Source: Novispirillum itersonii subsp. itersonii ATCC 12639
GTDB lineage: Bacteria; Pseudomonadota; Alphaproteobacteria; Rhodospirillales; Rhodospirillaceae
DNA length: 64,000 nucleotides
NCBI RefSeq assembly: GCF_000381985.1
Contig: NZ_KB907338.1
Span: forward strand, 248,001-312,000
Reading direction: 5' to 3'
Below the pieces are notes generated by a model, which saw only the letters and a list, made by a program, of their open reading frames with translations, did not search any database and was not told the origin of the DNA. Shown here one piece after another: positions 7,872-16,136 of this stretch. Position 1 is the stretch's first letter. Each line of letters starts with the position of its first letter. The translations under genes were made by a program, and so were the position numbers.

Positions 7872-9726
7872 AATTGATGGAGGCGCCCCGGTGCCAGCCG
7901 GGGGCAGCGGACAGGGCGGCCCACAGGCTGCCGTACACCGGGCTGGTGCCCAGCAGATCATTGTGGGTGCCGCAGGACTCAACCCGGCCCTGATCGAGAA
8001 CGACGATGCAGTCCGCGTTGCGGATGGTCCACAGGCGGTGAGCGATGACAATCAGGGTGCGGCCCTGCGCCAGTTCGGACAGGGCATCCTGCACCAGCCG
8101 TTCGTTCTCCACATCCAGCGCCGAGGTCGCTTCGTCGAGGATCATCACCGGGCAATCCTGTAAAAACAGCCGGGCCAGTGCCAGTCGCTGCCGTTCGCCG
8201 CCGGACAGGGCCGCCCCGCCGTTGCTGAGGACGGTGTCATAGCCCTGCGGCATCGACAGGATCAGGTCATGGCAGCGGGCCCGGCGGGCGGCGGTTTCGA
8301 TCTCCTCCTGCGGGGCCGACGGGCGGCCCAGCCGGATATTGTCGCGGACCGACAGGCTGAACAGGGTGACATGCTGCGGCATCATGCCGACCAGCCCGGT
8401 GGCCAGCCCGGTGGCCAACCCGGTGGCCAGCTCGGCAACCCCGTGCGGTGGCAGGGCGGCCCGGTCCTGCCCACCCAGCAGGATCTGCCCGGACGTCGGG
8501 GTCAGCAGTCCGGCGGCAAGATGGGCGACGGTGGTCTTGCCTGCTCCGGTGTGACCGACCAGCGCGGTCAGCCGGCCCGCCGGGGCGGTGAAGCTGGCTT
8601 CTCGCAGGGCGGTGGTGCCGTCGGCATGGGTCAGGCTGACCGCCCGGAAGGTGACATCCGGCGGGCTGACCGTGGCCGCAAGGGGGCCGGTGGCTGCCGG
8701 GCCGGTGTCAGCGGAGATTGGCCCGGACAGGCCGGTGTCCGTAAAAGCAGACCCGGACAGGTCTGAGAGGCGGCGGGCGGAAATCGACATCTGTTGCAGC
8801 AGAGAGGAAAACTCCACCAGCTCAATCACCGGGCCGAACAGGCGCAGGGTCAGGAACAGGAACAGCAGGAACGGTCCGGCGGTCAGCTCCCCGGCGATCA
8901 GGCGGTGGGTTGCCATGCCGATGGTGACCGATCCGGCCCCGGCCACCAGCACCGGCACGCAGATGGCGGCGACAACATAGCGTGCGGTCAGGGCCTTTCC
9001 TGCATCGCGCATCCGTTCCATCGCCTGATGGGCCCGGTGCAGGTGGCGGGTGGTCAGGGCAAACGACTTCAGCACCGGCATGCCGTGCAGCATGTCGATC
9101 AGGCGGTCGTTCAGCTCGGCCCCGGCCCCGGCCAGATGCTCCCCGGCCTGCCGTTGCAGGCGGGCCGCCAGCAGCAGCGCCGGGCCGAGCAGCCCGGCGG
9201 CCACCAGCAGCGGCAGGCCCAGCACCGGGTCGGCCGCCATCGCCCCGGCAATCGCCGCCAGCGGAAACAGGATGCCCTGCACCATCTTCGGCAGGATGAT
9301 GCCGGGGAACACCTCCAGCCGGGCTATATCGGTCATCAGCACCGAGGCCGGGTCCGGCCCGGCCCCGCCGGTGTTACCGTTCCGGCCGGGCCGGGGGCTG
9401 CGCAGGCGTATCAGGCACTCCCGGCGCAGGCGGGCCGTCATGCTGTATCCGGCGAGGGTTCCGGCCCGTCCGGCGGCGCGGGCCACCAGCAGGTGCAGCA
9501 GAAAGCCGAGGCCCAGCACCCCGGCGACGCTGCCTGCCGGGGGCAGGCCCGGCAGCCCCGGCAACGGCGGTACATGGGCGGGGTCCAGGAGGAGCGCGGC
9601 GATCCAGACCGCCATCGACAGCGGCACGATCAGCAGCAGGCCTTCCGCCAGCCGCAGCACCAGCGACAGGATCAGGGACGGGCGTTCCGGTCCGGCCAGC
9701 CGGAGCAGGTCGAGAAGGGCGGTCAT
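7870..9726 (-). CDS. ABC transporter permease-ATPase, YbtQ-like (siderophore importer half)
   Basis: A 618-residue half-transporter: N-terminal six-helix exporter-type membrane domain (about residues 1-310), C-terminal ATPase with Walker A GHTGAGKT, signature LSGGERQR, Walker B VMILDEATSALD and the switch His in VIAHR. It overlaps the upstream ABC gene by 4 bases (ATGA), so the two probably form a heterodimer like YbtP-YbtQ or IrtA-IrtB, exporter-fold proteins that import ferric siderophores. No C39 peptidase domain is present. An in-frame TGLA repeat precedes the Q-loop glutamine (GMMPQ). Function is inferred from the neighbouring receptor and regulator. Confidence 0.85.
   Translation of the reverse strand: MTALLDLLRLAGPERPSLILSLVLRLAEGLLLIVPLSMAVWIAALLLDPAHVPPLPGLPGLPPAGSVAGVLGLGFLLHLLVARAAGRAGTLAGYSMTARLRRECLIRLRSPRPGRNGNTGGAGPDPASVLMTDIARLEVFPGIILPKMVQGILFPLAAIAGAMAADPVLGLPLLVAAGLLGPALLLAARLQRQAGEHLAGAGAELNDRLIDMLHGMPVLKSFALTTRHLHRAHQAMERMRDAGKALTARYVVAAICVPVLVAGAGSVTIGMATHRLIAGELTAGPFLLFLFLTLRLFGPVIELVEFSSLLQQMSISARRLSDLSGSAFTDTGLSGPISADTGPAATGPLAATVSPPDVTFRAVSLTHADGTTALREASFTAPAGRLTALVGHTGAGKTTVAHLAAGLLTPTSGQILLGGQDRAALPPHGVAELATGLATGLATGLVGMMPQHVTLFSLSVRDNIRLGRPSAPQEEIETAARRARCHDLILSMPQGYDTVLSNGGAALSGGERQRLALARLFLQDCPVMILDEATSALDVENERLVQDALSELAQGRTLIVIAHRLWTIRNADCIVVLDQGRVESCGTHNDLLGTSPVYGSLWAALSAAPGWHRGASIN
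8391..8435 (-). repeat. 12-bp tandem repeat beside the Q-loop of the ABC ATPase
   Basis: CCAGCCCGGTGG occurs twice exactly (8391-8402, 8403-8414), once with one change (8415-8426) and once degenerate (8427-8438). It encodes consecutive TGLA units directly before the Q-loop sequence VGMMPQ. Confidence 0.85.
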
Positions 9727-11489
9727 GCGTGTTTTCCTGAAGAACGGAGATCCCAGCCGAGGTTACTCTGCTGGAGTGACCACAGCCGGGCATAGGCCGG
9801 GCAGGTGGCGAGAAGGTGCGGGTGGTCGCCTTCGGCGGTCACCGTTCCACGCTCGACAAACACCAGATGATCGGCATGGCAGGTGCTGTCGAGGCGGTGG
9901 GAGACCACGACGATGGTCCGTTCCCCCGGCAGCCCGGCAATCGCCTGCTGAAGCAGCGCCTCATGCACCGGATCGACGGAGGCGGACACCTCGTCCAGCA
10001 GCAGCACCGGCGGAGTGGCCAGCAGGGTGCGGGCCAGCGCCAGCCGTTGACGCTGGCCGCCGCTGAGGCGGTGTCCGCCCCGGCCCAGCCGGGTGGCGTA
10101 GCCCTCGGGCAGGGCGGCGATCACATCCTCGCAGCGGGCCAGACTGACCGCCCGCCGCAGGGCGGCGTCGGCCTCCGGCCCGTCCGGCGGCAGCCCGCCG
10201 GTGGACAGGGCCAGCCGCAGGTTGGCTTCCACCGTATCGTCGAACAGGAAGGTGTCCTGACTGACCAGACCGATGCAGCGGGCCAGATCGGTCGAGGCCA
10301 GATCGCGCAGATCGGTGCCGCCCAGCCGGATGCGGCCGCTGTCGGGATCGGAGAAACGGGCCGCCAGCCGCAACAGGGTGCTTTTTCCGGCCCCGGAGGG
10401 ACCGATGATGGCGGTCAGCTTTCCGGCCGGGATGGTGAAGGTGGCGCTGTCGATGATCAGGGTGTCCTTGGCCCGCAGGCTGACCGCCTCAAAGCTCAGG
10501 TCCTTCCGCTGCGGCAGCGGGGCGGGTGTCCCCGGTTCCGGCAGGGCCGGGGCGGTGTGGATGGCGGTGATTTTCCGTTCCGCCTGCACCACCCGCAGGG
10601 TGATTTCGCCGTATACCGTCAGGCGCAGCAGCGGCGGCCCCAGTCCGGTGGCGGCGAGCAGGGCGAAGGCGGCCTCTGTCGGCGGGCTGCTGCCGGTGCC
10701 GGTCAGCCACAGCGCCAGCGGCGCGATCAGCAGCAGTGACGCCCCGGCCACCACCGTATAGGCCGCCCACGACGGCCCCCACAGACGGTACCAGTCCGCC
10801 GCGAAGGCCCGGAAGCCGCTGATCTGGTCCAGCAGGGCGGTTTCCACCGGCGAGCCGGGGGGGACCCCGCGCAGGGTGGGCAGGCCCCGGGTGTATTCCA
10901 CCGTCGCCCCGTTGATGGCGCCGATCCGGCTGAAGTATTCGCCCATCCGGGTGCCGTGGCCCTGCATCATCCGTTTCTGCACCAAAAGGGCGACCGGCAC
11001 GATGCCAAGGGCCGCCACCGCATAGCGCCAGTCCACCGCCGCCATCAGCAGCAGGATCAGCAAGGGGGACATCAGGCAGGCGGTCATATCCGGCAGTTGA
11101 TGGCTGAGGAACAGCTCCAGTGCCTCTACATCCTCATGCAGGGTCCGCTTCAGGGTTCCGGTCTGGCGGGCGGTGAAATAGCCCAGCGGCAGCCGGGGCA
11201 GGCGGTCGGCCAGATCACGGCGGATCCGGTACAGGGCATCGAAGGCGGCGGCATGGGCCAGCCCGGTGGACAGGCCCTGTGCCACCGGCGGCAACACCAG
11301 ACAGGCGGCGAGAAACGCCGCCCCGGACAGCGAGGGGCCGGTGGCCACCCGCACCGCCACCAGAAACGGCAGAACGGCCAGCAGGCTTCCGGCAGCGGCC
11401 AGCGCGCAGGCGATGGCAATCGGCCGGCGTTGGGCACGGGCGAGGGTCAGGACGGCTTTCAGGCCGCCCGGAGGAGTATCCTTGGTCAC
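9723..11489 (-). CDS. ABC transporter permease-ATPase, YbtP-like (siderophore importer half)
   Basis: A 588-residue half-transporter with a six-helix membrane domain (residues about 20-310) and an ATPase domain with Walker A GPSGAGKS, Q-loop LVSQDTF, signature LSGGQRQR, Walker B VLLLDEVSASVD and switch VVVSHR. The start is a GTG at 11489 preceded by GAGGA with 5-base spacing. It is the first gene of the minus-strand siderophore locus and overlaps the YbtQ-like gene by 4 bases. The Walker B neighbour EVSASVD differs from the usual EATSALD but keeps the catalytic Glu. It is probably the heterodimer partner of the next gene. Confidence 0.85.
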   Translation of the reverse strand: MTKDTPPGGLKAVLTLARAQRRPIAIACALAAAGSLLAVLPFLVAVRVATGPSLSGAAFLAACLVLPPVAQGLSTGLAHAAAFDALYRIRRDLADRLPRLPLGYFTARQTGTLKRTLHEDVEALELFLSHQLPDMTACLMSPLLILLLMAAVDWRYAVAALGIVPVALLVQKRMMQGHGTRMGEYFSRIGAINGATVEYTRGLPTLRGVPPGSPVETALLDQISGFRAFAADWYRLWGPSWAAYTVVAGASLLLIAPLALWLTGTGSSPPTEAAFALLAATGLGPPLLRLTVYGEITLRVVQAERKITAIHTAPALPEPGTPAPLPQRKDLSFEAVSLRAKDTLIIDSATFTIPAGKLTAIIGPSGAGKSTLLRLAARFSDPDSGRIRLGGTDLRDLASTDLARCIGLVSQDTFLFDDTVEANLRLALSTGGLPPDGPEADAALRRAVSLARCEDVIAALPEGYATRLGRGGHRLSGGQRQRLALARTLLATPPVLLLDEVSASVDPVHEALLQQAIAGLPGERTIVVVSHRLDSTCHADHLVFVERGTVTAEGDHPHLLATCPAYARLWSLQQSNLGWDLRSSGKHA

Positions 11490-11646
11490 GGCGTCCTCGG
11501 AAAATGCACCGGGGGTGATCCCCGGTTTCGGGACGGGGACTGTCCCGGATCCGGCAGGCTGGCGGCCACCGGGATCGGGACGGCAAAACCGTGATCCGGA
11601 TAAAATGCGGCAGGAACGGGGTGGGGGGAGCAGGCTCCTAAAAGCA
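11490..11646 (-). promoter_or_regulatory. Upstream region of the siderophore ABC genes
   Basis: The 157 bases between the DegP terminator and the first ABC gene must carry the promoter of the transport pair. I see several short GC-rich dyads (for example GGGGGTGATCCCC near 11511-11523) but no convincing Fur box. Confidence 0.3.
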
Positions 11647-11682
11647 GACCGCCCCGGAGGGGGTCTCTCCGGGGCGGCTGTG
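11647..11682 (-). terminator. Terminator of the DegP-like protease gene
   Basis: CCGCCCCGGAG (11649-11659) pairs perfectly with CTCCGGGGCGG (11667-11677), downstream of the minus-strand stop codon at 11743. Confidence 0.7.
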
Positions 11683-11742
11683 TTTTGGGCTTTTTCTGGT
11701 CCGGTGCGGAACAGGCTCCCGGGGTGTCAGAAATCAGACGGG

Positions 11743-13338
11743 TCAGTTGTCGATATTGACCGGCACGTACTTCATGTCGTTGCCGACCTGCACCAGCAGC
11801 AGCACCGATTTCCGCCCGCTTTCCTTGGTCTTGGCCACCTGCTCGGCCATGTCCCCGGCGGATTTCAGTTCCTTGCCGCCCATTTCCAGCAGCACGTTGC
11901 CCCGGCGGATGCCCTTTTCCTCAGCCGGGCCCTTGGCGGTCACATCGGTGACGATCAGGCCCTTGGTGATGGTGTCGGGCAGGTTGTATTTGGCGCGGCT
12001 GGCTTCGTTGACCGGGGTGACGGACAGGCCAAGCGACTTGACGGCGGTGGCTTCCACCGAAGCGGTTTCCTTTTTCTTCGGGGCATCGGCCTTGGCCTGC
12101 TGTTCCTCGTCCTTCAGCTCGCCGACCTTGACCTTGACGGTCTTGCGTTCACCGTCACGCCAGATCACCACCGGCACGGTTTCGCCGATTTTGCTTTCGG
12201 CGACCATGGCGGGCAGGCGGCGCATTTCCTTCACTTCGCGGCTGTCCCACTCCAGAATCACGTCCCCGGTCTGAATTCCGGCACCGATGGCAGGGCTGCC
12301 GGTTTCGATGCCAGCCACCAGCGCACCGCGCGCTTTCTTCAGGCCAAGGCTTTCGGCGATCTCGTCCGTGACGGTCTGGATACGGACACCCAGCCAGCCC
12401 CGGCGGGTTTTGCCGTATTTTCGCAGGTCTTCCAGCACCGGCTTCAGCAGGTTGGACGGAGAGGCGAAGCCGATACCGACGCTGCCGCCGGAGGGGGAAT
12501 AGATGGCGGTGTTAACCCCGACCACCTGACCGTCCATGTTGAACAGCGGCCCGCCGGAGTTGCCACGGTTGATCGGGGCATCAGTCTGCAGATAGCTGTC
12601 ATACGGCCCGGCGTTGATGTCGCGGGTTTTGGCCGAAACGATCCCGGCGGTGACGGTGCCGCCCAGCCCGAAGGGGTTGCCGATGGCCATCACCCAGTCA
12701 CCGACCCGCGCCTTGTCGGAATCACCGAAATCGACATAGGGCAGCTTGCGCTTGGCATCGACCTTCAGCAGGGCGATATCGACCTTGGTGTCACGGCCGA
12801 CCAGCTCCGCCTTCAGGGCGGTGTCGTCGGACAGGATGACGGTGATTTCGTCAGCATCCTGAATGACGTGGTTGTTGGTGACGATGTAGCCGTCGGCATC
12901 AATGATGAAGCCCGACCCCAGCGAGGTTGCCCGCTGGCTCGGCTGCTCGCCGCCGCCGTTGCGGCCACCGGGGTTCTGGCGTTCAAGGTAATCCTTGAAG
13001 AATTCCTCGAACGGCGATCCCGGCGGGAACTGCGGCATGTCGGGGCTGCGGTCAGCCGAAATGGTCTGCGAGGTCGAGATGTTGACCACCGCAGGCAACA
13101 GGCGTTCCGCCAGATCGGCGAAGCTGTCGGGGGCGCCCCGGGCCTGTGCCTGTGCCATCTGCGACACCAGCACCATCAGGGCGGCGGCCAGCGCCAGCAC
13201 CCATCCGGCAGCCGGTCCGGCGCTGAGGCGGGCGGCGATGGCGCGCGGTGCGGCACGGCGGCGCGGGGCCGCCGCTGAAACAGGGCCCGCCGCCGGAGAA
13301 TGCGGGCGGGAAAGGGGAGTGCGATAGGCAGAAAACAC
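11743..13338 (-). CDS. Do/DegP-family periplasmic serine protease
   Basis: A secreted protease-chaperone of about 531 residues. The GTG at 13338 is chosen because GGAGG lies 5-6 bases upstream, although the frame stays open further. A membrane anchor or signal segment (AAGWVLALAAALMVLVSQMAQA) precedes the trypsin-like domain with catalytic His in TNNHVIQ, Asp in KVDIALLKV and Ser in GNSGGPL; two PDZ domains follow. Members degrade or refold misfolded envelope proteins. hflK and hflC lie just upstream on the same strand, a membrane quality-control neighbourhood, but a terminator and a sigma-32-like promoter separate them, so the protease probably has its own heat-inducible transcript. Confidence 0.93.
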   Translation of the reverse strand: MFSAYRTPLSRPHSPAAGPVSAAAPRRRAAPRAIAARLSAGPAAGWVLALAAALMVLVSQMAQAQARGAPDSFADLAERLLPAVVNISTSQTISADRSPDMPQFPPGSPFEEFFKDYLERQNPGGRNGGGEQPSQRATSLGSGFIIDADGYIVTNNHVIQDADEITVILSDDTALKAELVGRDTKVDIALLKVDAKRKLPYVDFGDSDKARVGDWVMAIGNPFGLGGTVTAGIVSAKTRDINAGPYDSYLQTDAPINRGNSGGPLFNMDGQVVGVNTAIYSPSGGSVGIGFASPSNLLKPVLEDLRKYGKTRRGWLGVRIQTVTDEIAESLGLKKARGALVAGIETGSPAIGAGIQTGDVILEWDSREVKEMRRLPAMVAESKIGETVPVVIWRDGERKTVKVKVGELKDEEQQAKADAPKKKETASVEATAVKSLGLSVTPVNEASRAKYNLPDTITKGLIVTDVTAKGPAEEKGIRRGNVLLEMGGKELKSAGDMAEQVAKTKESGRKSVLLLVQVGNDMKYVPVNIDN

Positions 13339-13494
13339 GCTTGCCTCCGTGACAGTCTTCAGGACGGCGTACCCGCCGGATACCCGGTGCCGTGGTCCCG
13401 CCGCACCGCCCGCCGCCCCTGACCGGGGCTGTTGAAACATCCAACAGACTCGGCGGCAGGGCGGGGACGGTAGGGCCGGATCACGGCACCCCAG

Positions 13495-13524
13495 TATGTG
13501 GGGCACTCTGTACATGCATTCAAG
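13495..13524 (-). promoter_or_regulatory. Sigma-32-like heat-shock promoter of the DegP-like gene
   Basis: Read on the minus strand, CTTGAA (13524-13519) is followed after 15 bases by CCCCACATA (13503-13495), close to the RpoH pattern CTTGAA-N11-17-CCCCATnT. It predicts a 5' leader of roughly 150 bases. The rest of the gap 13339-13677 holds no gene. Confidence 0.5.
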
Positions 13525-13677
13525 AACAATTGCCCTGAACGGAGTCTGAACCGGTTGTTTTTCATCGGTACAGACGATGGTCCCCCATTGGGCCGGTCAA
13601 TCTGGGCGAAAGCAAGGCAGAAGGCCATCGCCGGGGGAGGGCGGGGCGAGCAGGACCGGATTTCGGAGGCTTAAAAA

Positions 13678-13707
13678 CAAAAAAGCGGGGTTTCCCCCGC
13701 TTTTTCG
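13678..13707 (-). terminator. Terminator of hflKC
   Basis: AAAAGCGGGG (13681-13690) pairs with CCCCGCTTTTT (13695-13705), 22 bases after the hflC stop, with flanking A and T runs that make it usable in both directions. Confidence 0.85.
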
Positions 13708-13728
13708 GATCATGCACATTTGTCGGGC

Positions 13729-14601
13729 TTACTTCTGCGGTGCTTTGCCGAAGTAGCGGAAGAATTCGGAATCCGGGCTGAGGACCATGGTGGTCCGCCC
13801 ATCACCCAGAGCCTGACGGTAGGCATCCATCGAGCGGTAGAAGCGGAAGAATTCCGCATCCTTGCCATAGGCATCGCCGAGGATCTTGTTGCGGGCACCG
13901 TCGCCTTCCCCGCGCAGCACTTCCGCCTCGCGGCGGGCGTCGGCCAGCAGGCCGGTGCGGGTACGGTCAGCTTCCGCCTGGATCTTCACCTTCAGCTCTT
14001 CGCCTTCGGCGCGCAGCTGGGCTGCCTGCGCCACACGGTCAGACCGCATGCGGTTGAACACCGACTGCGAGGTCTGCTGCGGCAGATCCGTACGGCCGAT
14101 CCGGACGTCAATGATCTGAATGCCGAATTCCGGGGCGCGCTGGGCGACGGTGCGGCTGATCCGCTTCATCACCTCACCGCGCTTTTCGGTCAGCAGGTCA
14201 GTCAGTTCGCTTTCGCCCATTTCCTTGCGGACGGCGGCATTGAGGATGCCGCCCAGACGGTTGCGCAGGTTTTCTTCCAGCCGGACGGTCTTATAGAATT
14301 CCAGCGGATCGACAATCCGGTAGCGGGCATAGGTATCGACGATGATGCGCTTCTGATCGACCAGCGGCAGTTCCTGCGTCGGCGGATCAAGGTCCAGCAC
14401 CCGGTTGTCGTAATACAGCACGTTCTGGATGAACGGGATCTTGAACTGCAGGCCGGGTTCCTTGATCACCCGCACCGGATTGCCGAGCTGCAGGACAATC
14501 GCCTGTTCGGTCTGGCGCACGGTGAACAGCGAGCTGCTGGCGAGGATGGCGACAGCCGCGGCGGCAATCCCGAAAATGCCGAGTTTGGTGGTGCTCATCA
14601 C
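13729..14601 (-). CDS. hflC: HflC, membrane protease regulatory subunit
   Basis: A 290-residue SPFH/prohibitin protein with one N-terminal membrane helix (about residues 8-28, IAAAAVAILASSSLFTV), the motif TVRQTEQAIVLQLG, and a long helical C-terminal part rich in charged residues. HflC and HflK form a large cage around the FtsH protease in the inner membrane and limit its access to substrates. It overlaps hflK by 4 bases, indicating translational coupling, and is followed by a terminator. Confidence 0.95.
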   Translation of the reverse strand: MMSTTKLGIFGIAAAAVAILASSSLFTVRQTEQAIVLQLGNPVRVIKEPGLQFKIPFIQNVLYYDNRVLDLDPPTQELPLVDQKRIIVDTYARYRIVDPLEFYKTVRLEENLRNRLGGILNAAVRKEMGESELTDLLTEKRGEVMKRISRTVAQRAPEFGIQIIDVRIGRTDLPQQTSQSVFNRMRSDRVAQAAQLRAEGEELKVKIQAEADRTRTGLLADARREAEVLRGEGDGARNKILGDAYGKDAEFFRFYRSMDAYRQALGDGRTTMVLSPDSEFFRYFGKAPQK

Positions 14602-15764
14602 TTGCTCTCCTGACCCTGAAGCGCTTTACGGACTTCCGGCAGCGGCAGGTACGGCACCGCACCGCCGGCCTTGTCGAGAATGACCTTGTCGGACTGCTTC
14701 AGCACGTCCTGCATGGTTTCCAGATACAGGCGCTGGGTGGTGACGTCACGGGCATTGCGATAGGTTTCGTAAACCGACAGGAAGCGGGCGGCTTCCCCTT
14801 CGGCATCCTTCACCACGCGGTCGCGGTAAGCGCTGGCTTCCTGAATCAGGCGCTCGGCTTCCCCTTTGGCACGCGGCAGAATGTCGTTGCGGTAGGTGTT
14901 GGCTTCGTTCTGCAGGCGCTCTTTATCCTGACGGGCACGCTGCACGTCGTTGAAGGCGTCGATCACTTCCTGCGGCGGGTCAGCCTTCTGCAGCTGCACA
15001 TCCAGCACGGTCACACCGGCCTTGTAGGTATCAAGAATGCCCTGCAGCAGGTCGCGTGCCCGGGTCTGGGCTTCGCCGCGGCCGGTGGTCATCGCCACTT
15101 CCAGCGGGGTGCGGCCGATCACCTCACGCATCGCGCTTTCGGCGGCGGCGCGGATGGTGGTCTCATGATCACGGATGTTGAACAGGAATTCACCGGCATC
15201 GCGGATACGCCACTGCACGATGAAATCGACGTCGATGATGTTCTGGTCGCCGGTCAGCATCTGTCCGCCGACGGCGGCATCGGCACCCCGGCGGGCATCA
15301 CGGCCACCGATGGCAACCTGACGGGTTTCGGTGACGCGCGGGGTCATCACTTCACCGATCGGGGCGGGGAACCAGTAGTTCAGGCCCGGGCCGGTGGTTT
15401 TGACAAACTTGCCGAACAGCAGCTCAACGCCCTGCTGATCCGGGTTGACCCGGTAAAAACCGGTGGCCATCCACGCCACCAGCATGCCCAGCACCAGCAG
15501 CACGATGGCGCGCGGGCCACCGAAACCGCCGGGCATGGCCTGCTTCAGGCGTTCCTGCCCCTGCCGCAGCAGGTCATCAAGATCCGGGGGCTGCGGGCCA
15601 CGGCCACCGCCGTTGCCGCCATTGCCGCCGTTACCCCACGGGTTGCCACGGTTGCCGTCGTTACCGGACCCGCCGCCCGAACCGCCGTTGCCGCCGTTGC
15701 CGGAGCCACCGCCCCACGGGCCGCCTCCGCCGCCCCAGGGACCGCCCTGATTGCTGGAACCCAT
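14598..15764 (-). CDS. hflK: HflK, membrane protease regulatory subunit
   Basis: A 388-residue SPFH protein. It begins with a Gly/Asn-rich cytoplasmic tail of about 50 residues (repeats of GGNGG type), typical of HflK, then one membrane helix (about residues 82-100, AIVLLVLGMLVAWMATGFYRV) and the band-7 domain beginning VNPDQQGVELLFGKFV. It partners with HflC around FtsH. The start is preceded by GAGAGGTAGG. First gene of a two-gene operon. Confidence 0.96.
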   Translation of the reverse strand: MGSSNQGGPWGGGGGPWGGGSGNGGNGGSGGGSGNDGNRGNPWGNGGNGGNGGGRGPQPPDLDDLLRQGQERLKQAMPGGFGGPRAIVLLVLGMLVAWMATGFYRVNPDQQGVELLFGKFVKTTGPGLNYWFPAPIGEVMTPRVTETRQVAIGGRDARRGADAAVGGQMLTGDQNIIDVDFIVQWRIRDAGEFLFNIRDHETTIRAAAESAMREVIGRTPLEVAMTTGRGEAQTRARDLLQGILDTYKAGVTVLDVQLQKADPPQEVIDAFNDVQRARQDKERLQNEANTYRNDILPRAKGEAERLIQEASAYRDRVVKDAEGEAARFLSVYETYRNARDVTTQRLYLETMQDVLKQSDKVILDKAGGAVPYLPLPEVRKALQGQESK

Positions 15765-16136
15765 TGAGTCCTACCTCTCTATGTTGTCCTGTTCATCCGA
15801 CAGCCCGAAAAACAGGCCGTAGGGTGGCAAGTGTGGTGAAACCTGACCGCCGTCAAGGCTGTGGCAGGGGAAAACCGTTTTTCTGACCGCCCCCACCGGA
15901 AAACCCTACAGCGGTAAAGGGCGAATTGGCACTTGTGTTTATGGCCACAGATGCCGAAATTGCAGGCTCCGGCCCCGGAAAGGCAAGGCGCAATCGCCGG
16001 TACCCGTCGGCGGCGGTCGGAAAAGTGTTTTCGCGATATCGTCATCCGGTTATAGGCGATGACGGCGGCGCGGGCAACCACTGGCGGCCGGAAGGGTGTC
16101 CGGCGTGCCACAGGTTTTTTTGAGCGAGGATGTAAG
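15765..16136. promoter_or_regulatory. Divergent promoter region between hflK and mrp
   Basis: This 372-base gap holds no convincing gene. It must drive hflK leftward and mrp rightward. A TTGACG hexamer on the minus strand (about 15860) and TTGGCA on the plus strand (about 15925) are possible -35 elements, but I find no matching -10 boxes I would stand behind. Confidence 0.35.

Noticed and set aside
7870-11489. The ABC pair as exporter of the NHLP-derived peptide
   Set aside because: Neither protein has a C39 peptidase domain, and both belong to the siderophore locus by overlap and order.
11266-13278. A 670-codon plus-strand frame opposite the DegP-like gene
   Set aside because: Low-complexity translation with no domain, opposite a protease with its full catalytic triad.
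15926-16123. A 65-codon plus-strand frame between hflK and mrp
   Set aside because: No ribosome site, no recognisable composition, and it overlaps the promoter region of mrp.
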